A stretch of 64,000 bases of DNA from positions 4,315,001-4,379,000 of the forward strand of contig NZ_CP113056.1 in NCBI RefSeq assembly GCF_026625645.1, written 5' to 3'. Numbering within the stretch: position 1 is the stretch's first letter; each line of letters opens with the position of its first letter. A program made the translations under genes and the position numbers. The stretch comes from Ancylobacter sp. SL191. Its GTDB lineage: Bacteria > Pseudomonadota > Alphaproteobacteria > Rhizobiales > Xanthobacteraceae. This document shows positions 61,349 through 64,000 of this stretch, one piece after another. The notes under the pieces were generated by a model. It was not told the origin of the DNA and did no database searches. It saw only the letters and a program-made list of their open reading frames with translations.

Positions 61349-62893
61349 TCAGCCGCGCTGGTCGCCCAGCGAGATCGCGACGAAGCGGGTGCCCTGATCG
61401 GACTTCACGCGCATCAGCACGGCCTTACGGTTGTCCTTCTTGGCGGCGGCGAGGCCGTCGCGCACGTCACGCGGGCTCATCACCGGCTTGCCGCCGACGT
61501 CGAGGATGACATCGCCAGCCTTCAGGCCACGCTCGGCCGCCGGGCCGTTCGGGTCGACTTCGGTGATGACCACGCCCTGGTCGCCGGCGCCGGCGACACC
61601 CTTGGCCGGGGCGAGGCTGAGGCCGAGACGCGGCACGTCGCGGCCGCCTTCCTCCTGCTGGCCACCCTTGGCAGCGTCGTTCGAGGCGACGTCGGTGGGG
61701 AGCTGCTCCAGCGTGACCGGCACGTTGATGGTCTTGCCGTCGCGCAGCACGCTGAGGTTGATCGTCGTGCCGGGCTTCTTGCGGGCGACCTCGCGGGACA
61801 TTTCGCGGGAGTCCTTGATGATCTCGCCGTCAATGGCGGTCACCACGTCACCGGGCTTGAGGCCAGCCTTCTCGCCGGGAGTGCCGGGCTGCACCTGGGC
61901 AACAAGCGCACCCTGCGCATCCTTGAGCTCCAGCGCCTCGGCGACCTCGTCGCTCACCGGCTGGATCTGCACGCCGACATAACCGCGCGCGACCTGGCCA
62001 CCGGCCTTCAGCGCGTCCACCACCTGCAGCACGGTCTCCGAGGGGATGGCGAAGGCGATGCCGACATTGCCGCCCGAGGGCGAGACGATGGCGGTGTTCA
62101 CGCCGATCACGTCGCCGTCGAGGCTGAAGGTCGGGCCACCGGAATTGCCGCGGTTGATCGGGGCGTCGATCTGGATGAAGTCGTCATAGGGGCCCGAGCC
62201 GATGTCGCGGCCACGCGCCGAGACGATGCCCGCGGTGACGGTGCCGCCGAGGCCGAACGGGTTGCCGACCGCGACCACCCAGTCACCCACGCGCGGCGCC
62301 TTGCCGGCGAGCTTCACCCAGGGGAAGTCGGACTTGCCGTCGACCTTCAGCAGCGCCACGTCGGTGCGCGGATCGGTGCCCACCACCTTGGCGGTGTAGG
62401 TCTTGCCGTCGGTGAGGGTCACGTCGACCTCGGAGGCACCATCGACCACGTGATTGTTGGTCACGACATAGCCATCGGCCGAGATGAAGAAGCCGGAGCC
62501 CTGACCGACGACGCGGCCATGGCCGGGACCACCGCGACGCGGGCCCATTTCCGGACCGTTCGGGCCGAGGCCGAAGCGGCGCATGAAGCGCTCGATCTGC
62601 GGGGGAACGTTCTGGTTGCCCTCCTCATTCATGGCGACCTCGTCGTCGCCATCCTTCTTCACCTTCACGCTGACGACGGCGGGCGAAACCTTCTCGACAA
62701 TGTCGGCGAAGGAGAAGGTGCCGGCCGGCTGGTTGGTGGAGATCTGGGCGTTGGCCGGCGTCACGCTCTCCGGCAGCAGGAGGCCGCCAACGGCGCCGCC
62801 GGCAAGGGCGAGGGTGAACACGCCAGCGAGCAGGCGGGTGCGGCTGCGGCGCAGGGTGGAAGTGGTGGGCTGCGAAGGCGCGGTGCGCGACAT
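61349..62893 (-). CDS. degP: Do/DegP-family periplasmic serine protease
   Basis: This 514-residue HtrA protease has an N-terminal signal or anchor (RLLAGVFTLALAGGAVGGLLL). The trypsin-like domain holds the triad His (VVTNNHVVDG), Asp (DPRTDVALLKV) and Ser (NRGNSGGPTFSLDGDV), and two PDZ domains follow (VARGYVGVQIQPVSDEVAEA; LGLSLAPAKGVAGAGDQGVV). A Gly/Arg/Pro-rich insert (MGPRRGGPGHGRVVGQGSG) precedes the catalytic core. The ATG at 62893 is preceded by GAGGAA; a TTG 18 bases upstream is less likely. It degrades misfolded envelope proteins. Confidence 0.94.
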   Translation of the reverse strand: MSRTAPSQPTTSTLRRSRTRLLAGVFTLALAGGAVGGLLLPESVTPANAQISTNQPAGTFSFADIVEKVSPAVVSVKVKKDGDDEVAMNEEGNQNVPPQIERFMRRFGLGPNGPEMGPRRGGPGHGRVVGQGSGFFISADGYVVTNNHVVDGASEVDVTLTDGKTYTAKVVGTDPRTDVALLKVDGKSDFPWVKLAGKAPRVGDWVVAVGNPFGLGGTVTAGIVSARGRDIGSGPYDDFIQIDAPINRGNSGGPTFSLDGDVIGVNTAIVSPSGGNVGIAFAIPSETVLQVVDALKAGGQVARGYVGVQIQPVSDEVAEALELKDAQGALVAQVQPGTPGEKAGLKPGDVVTAIDGEIIKDSREMSREVARKKPGTTINLSVLRDGKTINVPVTLEQLPTDVASNDAAKGGQQEEGGRDVPRLGLSLAPAKGVAGAGDQGVVITEVDPNGPAAERGLKAGDVILDVGGKPVMSPRDVRDGLAAAKKDNRKAVLMRVKSDQGTRFVAISLGDQRG

Positions 62894-62986
62894 GAAGCGT
62901 TCCTCGTTCAACGTCTGTCCCCCCGGCTCGGGAGGCGTTGAAGGAGAAGCTAAGGGCCGTCGCCTTAACGCAGGCTGGCGGGGCGA

Positions 62987-63490
62987 TTAAACTTTTGTAA
63001 GGTCAGCGCTTGCGGGATCGGGCTCGCCGAGCGCGGTGCGCAGCCGCGCTTCTTCCTCCGGCGAGAGCGGCGCCGCGGGTTCCGTGCTCGCGCGGCGGCG
63101 GCGATAGGCGATGACGGCGCCAGCCGCGCCGATCAGCAGCACCGCGAAGGGCGCCGCCCAGAGCAGCAGATTGGCGCCATGGAAGGTCGGGCGCAGCAGC
63201 ACGAACTCGCCATAGCGGGCGACGAGAAAATCCAGCACCTGCTGGTTGCTGTCGCCCGCCTCGATACGCTCGCGCACGAGCAGGCGCAGATCCTTGGCGA
63301 GCGGGGCATCGGAATCGTCGATGGACTGGTTCTGGCAGACGAGGCAGCGCAGCTCCTTGGAAAGCTCGCGCGCCCGCGCCTCCTGCGCCGCATCGGGCAG
63401 GATCTCGTCCGGCTGCACGGCCAGCGCCGGCCCGGACAAAAGGGCGAGGGAAAGGCTCAGAGCGAGCAAGCTGCGCCGCATCGCCCTCAC
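62987..63490 (-). CDS. ccmH: Cytochrome c maturation protein CcmH
   Basis: This 167-residue protein has a signal peptide (SLLALSLSLALLSGPALA) and the thioredoxin-like motif LRCLVCQNQSIDDSDAPLA, whose CxxC reduces the haem-binding cysteines of apocytochrome c. One helix follows at about 107-128 (LLLWAAPFAVLLIGAAGAVIAY), then a short cytoplasmic tail. The internal ATG at codon 4 is an alternative start. It overlaps the DUF2283 gene by four bases. The rest of the ccm operon (ccmI, E, F) should lie beyond the right edge. Confidence 0.93.
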   Translation of the reverse strand: MRAMRRSLLALSLSLALLSGPALAVQPDEILPDAAQEARARELSKELRCLVCQNQSIDDSDAPLAKDLRLLVRERIEAGDSNQQVLDFLVARYGEFVLLRPTFHGANLLLWAAPFAVLLIGAAGAVIAYRRRRASTEPAAPLSPEEEARLRTALGEPDPASADLTKV

Positions 63491-63678
63491 TCCGCCGCCT
63501 CCGTCAACACTTCCGGCGAGAGCTTCTCACGCGCCTGCAGCAGCTCCAGCGCGAGGATATGCCCGGCCTCGTCATAGTCGAGGATGACTCCGGGCGAGAC
63601 CTCTTCGCTTTCGACGACATCCCCCGTGCTGAAACGCACATAGAGCGCGTTCGCCTCCGGATCATATTTGAGCTTCAT
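63487..63678 (-). CDS. DUF2283-family small protein (putative antitoxin-like partner)
   Basis: This 63-residue protein reads MKLKYDPEANALYVRFSTGD at the start, then SPGVILDYDEAGHILALELLQA, the compact DUF2283 pattern. It overlaps the DUF4258 gene upstream and ccmH downstream by four bases each. DUF2283 and DUF4258 genes are often found side by side and are suspected toxin-antitoxin modules, but no activity is established that I know of. Confidence 0.82.
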   Translation of the reverse strand: MKLKYDPEANALYVRFSTGDVVESEEVSPGVILDYDEAGHILALELLQAREKLSPEVLTEAAE

Positions 63679-63926
63679 GGCCGCCGCGCTCCGCGATCAA
63701 AAAAAGCGGTGACGGCGAAAAGTGCATCGCCGTCATCGCGATAGACTACACGCAAAATTCTGTCGCCGCGCTCCTGTATGGCCCGGAAGGCGCGACGGAG
63801 TTCCGGGTCTGCAAGATCGGGTTCAACCCACTCAGGCTCCGACAGGGTGCGTTCCACCCACTCAGCCGCTATGCCCCGTTCCTCCATCACGTCGAGGATA
63901 TGGGCGCTGAAGCGAAGCCGTGCCAC
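63675..63926 (-). CDS. DUF4258-family small protein (putative toxin-like partner)
   Basis: This 83-residue protein starts with GTG at 63926. The pattern FSAHILDVMEERGIAAEWVERTLSEPEWVEPD followed by RAIQERGDRILRVVYRDDG fits DUF4258, a small basic domain with similarity to RelE-like or endoribonuclease folds. It is paired with the DUF2283 gene (4-base overlap) and sits three bases after the stop of the truncated gene at the right edge, so the pair is embedded in a ccm-type operon. Confidence 0.82.
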   Translation of the reverse strand: MARLRFSAHILDVMEERGIAAEWVERTLSEPEWVEPDLADPELRRAFRAIQERGDRILRVVYRDDGDALFAVTAFFDRGARRP

Positions 63927-63929
63927 ACC

Positions 63930-64000
63930 TCACTCCGCCGCCACCGGCGACGCCGGGGCTGGGACGGCTTTCGGCTTCTTGGCGGGCTTGGGGGCGCCGA
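63930..64000 (-). CDS. C-terminal end of a gene cut by the window edge, possibly ccmF
   Basis: The last 22 residues and stop codon of a minus-strand gene are visible: a Lys/Pro/Ala-rich tail (GAPKPAKKPKAVPAPAS, then PVAAE). There is no domain to recognise. From the usual alphaproteobacterial order ccmI-ccmE-ccmF-ccmH-degP, ccmF is the best guess, but this rests only on position. Confidence 0.5.
   Translation of the reverse strand, partial: GAPKPAKKPKAVPAPASPVAAE

Overview
The window is a GC-rich, densely coded stretch of chromosome from an alphaproteobacterium of the Hyphomicrobiales (Rhizobiales) type. Two things suggest this. One is the order ccmH, degP, OmpR-type regulator, sensor kinase, glnE on the minus strand at the right end, an arrangement typical of that order. 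The other is a large set of tetrahydromethanopterin (H4MPT) and methanofuran-type C1 genes, which marks the organism as a methylotroph. An autotrophic-methylotroph lineage such as Ancylobacter, Starkeya or Xanthobacter would fit, but genus is a guess. I see no rRNA, tRNA, insertion sequence, prophage or CRISPR array.

Left third (1-24 kb), general metabolism and transport: the 3' part of an aldehyde dehydrogenase; two tandem DMT-family transporters; a small Pif1/RecD-like helicase; an Rrf2 regulator; glutaryl-CoA dehydrogenase; a dppABCDF dipeptide importer run into a C-S lyase gene; a TonB-ExbB-ExbD system with unusually Pro/Ala-rich extensions; a D-2-hydroxyglutarate-dehydrogenase-like flavoprotein; a Phd/PIN toxin-antitoxin pair with an operator lying on its -10 box; a VOC protein; the ABC-F protein Uup; malate:quinone oxidoreductase with a Tat-like signal; and a TrmH-type RNA methyltransferase followed by a strong terminator.

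Middle (24-52 kb), the C1 region: a five-gene overlapping operon (mfnE-like kinase, DmrB/AfpA-like flavoprotein, dihydropteroate-synthase-like protein, DUF447 protein, mfnB) is followed by an autotransporter and mgtE. Then comes a minus-strand operon pcd-fhcB-fhcA-fhcD-fhcC, divergent from the plus-strand run mptG, mtdB, ATP-grasp, mch, RimK/MptN-like ligase and CitG-like protein. A HisA-like gene lies on the opposite strand, followed by MfnD-like ligase, mfnF and folB. A Fae-family gene lies about 4 kb further on, beyond an acyltransferase and pepN. Together these supply the H4MPT and methanofuran-type cofactors and the enzymes that carry C1 units from methylene-H4MPT to methenyl-H4MPT, formyl-H4MPT and formate. 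Several members (CitG-like, HisA-like, DUF447, one ATP-grasp protein) have no assigned step. The Fae-family protein has no histidine where the catalytic one should be.

Right end (52-64 kb), signalling and envelope functions: a PAS-type sensor kinase, an L-2-hydroxyglutarate-oxidase-like protein, glnE, a two-component pair, degP, ccmH, and a DUF2283/DUF4258 small-gene pair tucked between ccmH and what is probably the end of ccmF.

Coordinates follow the start codon I judged best, which is often inside a longer open frame. Family names come from recognised motifs and lengths, not from database searches.
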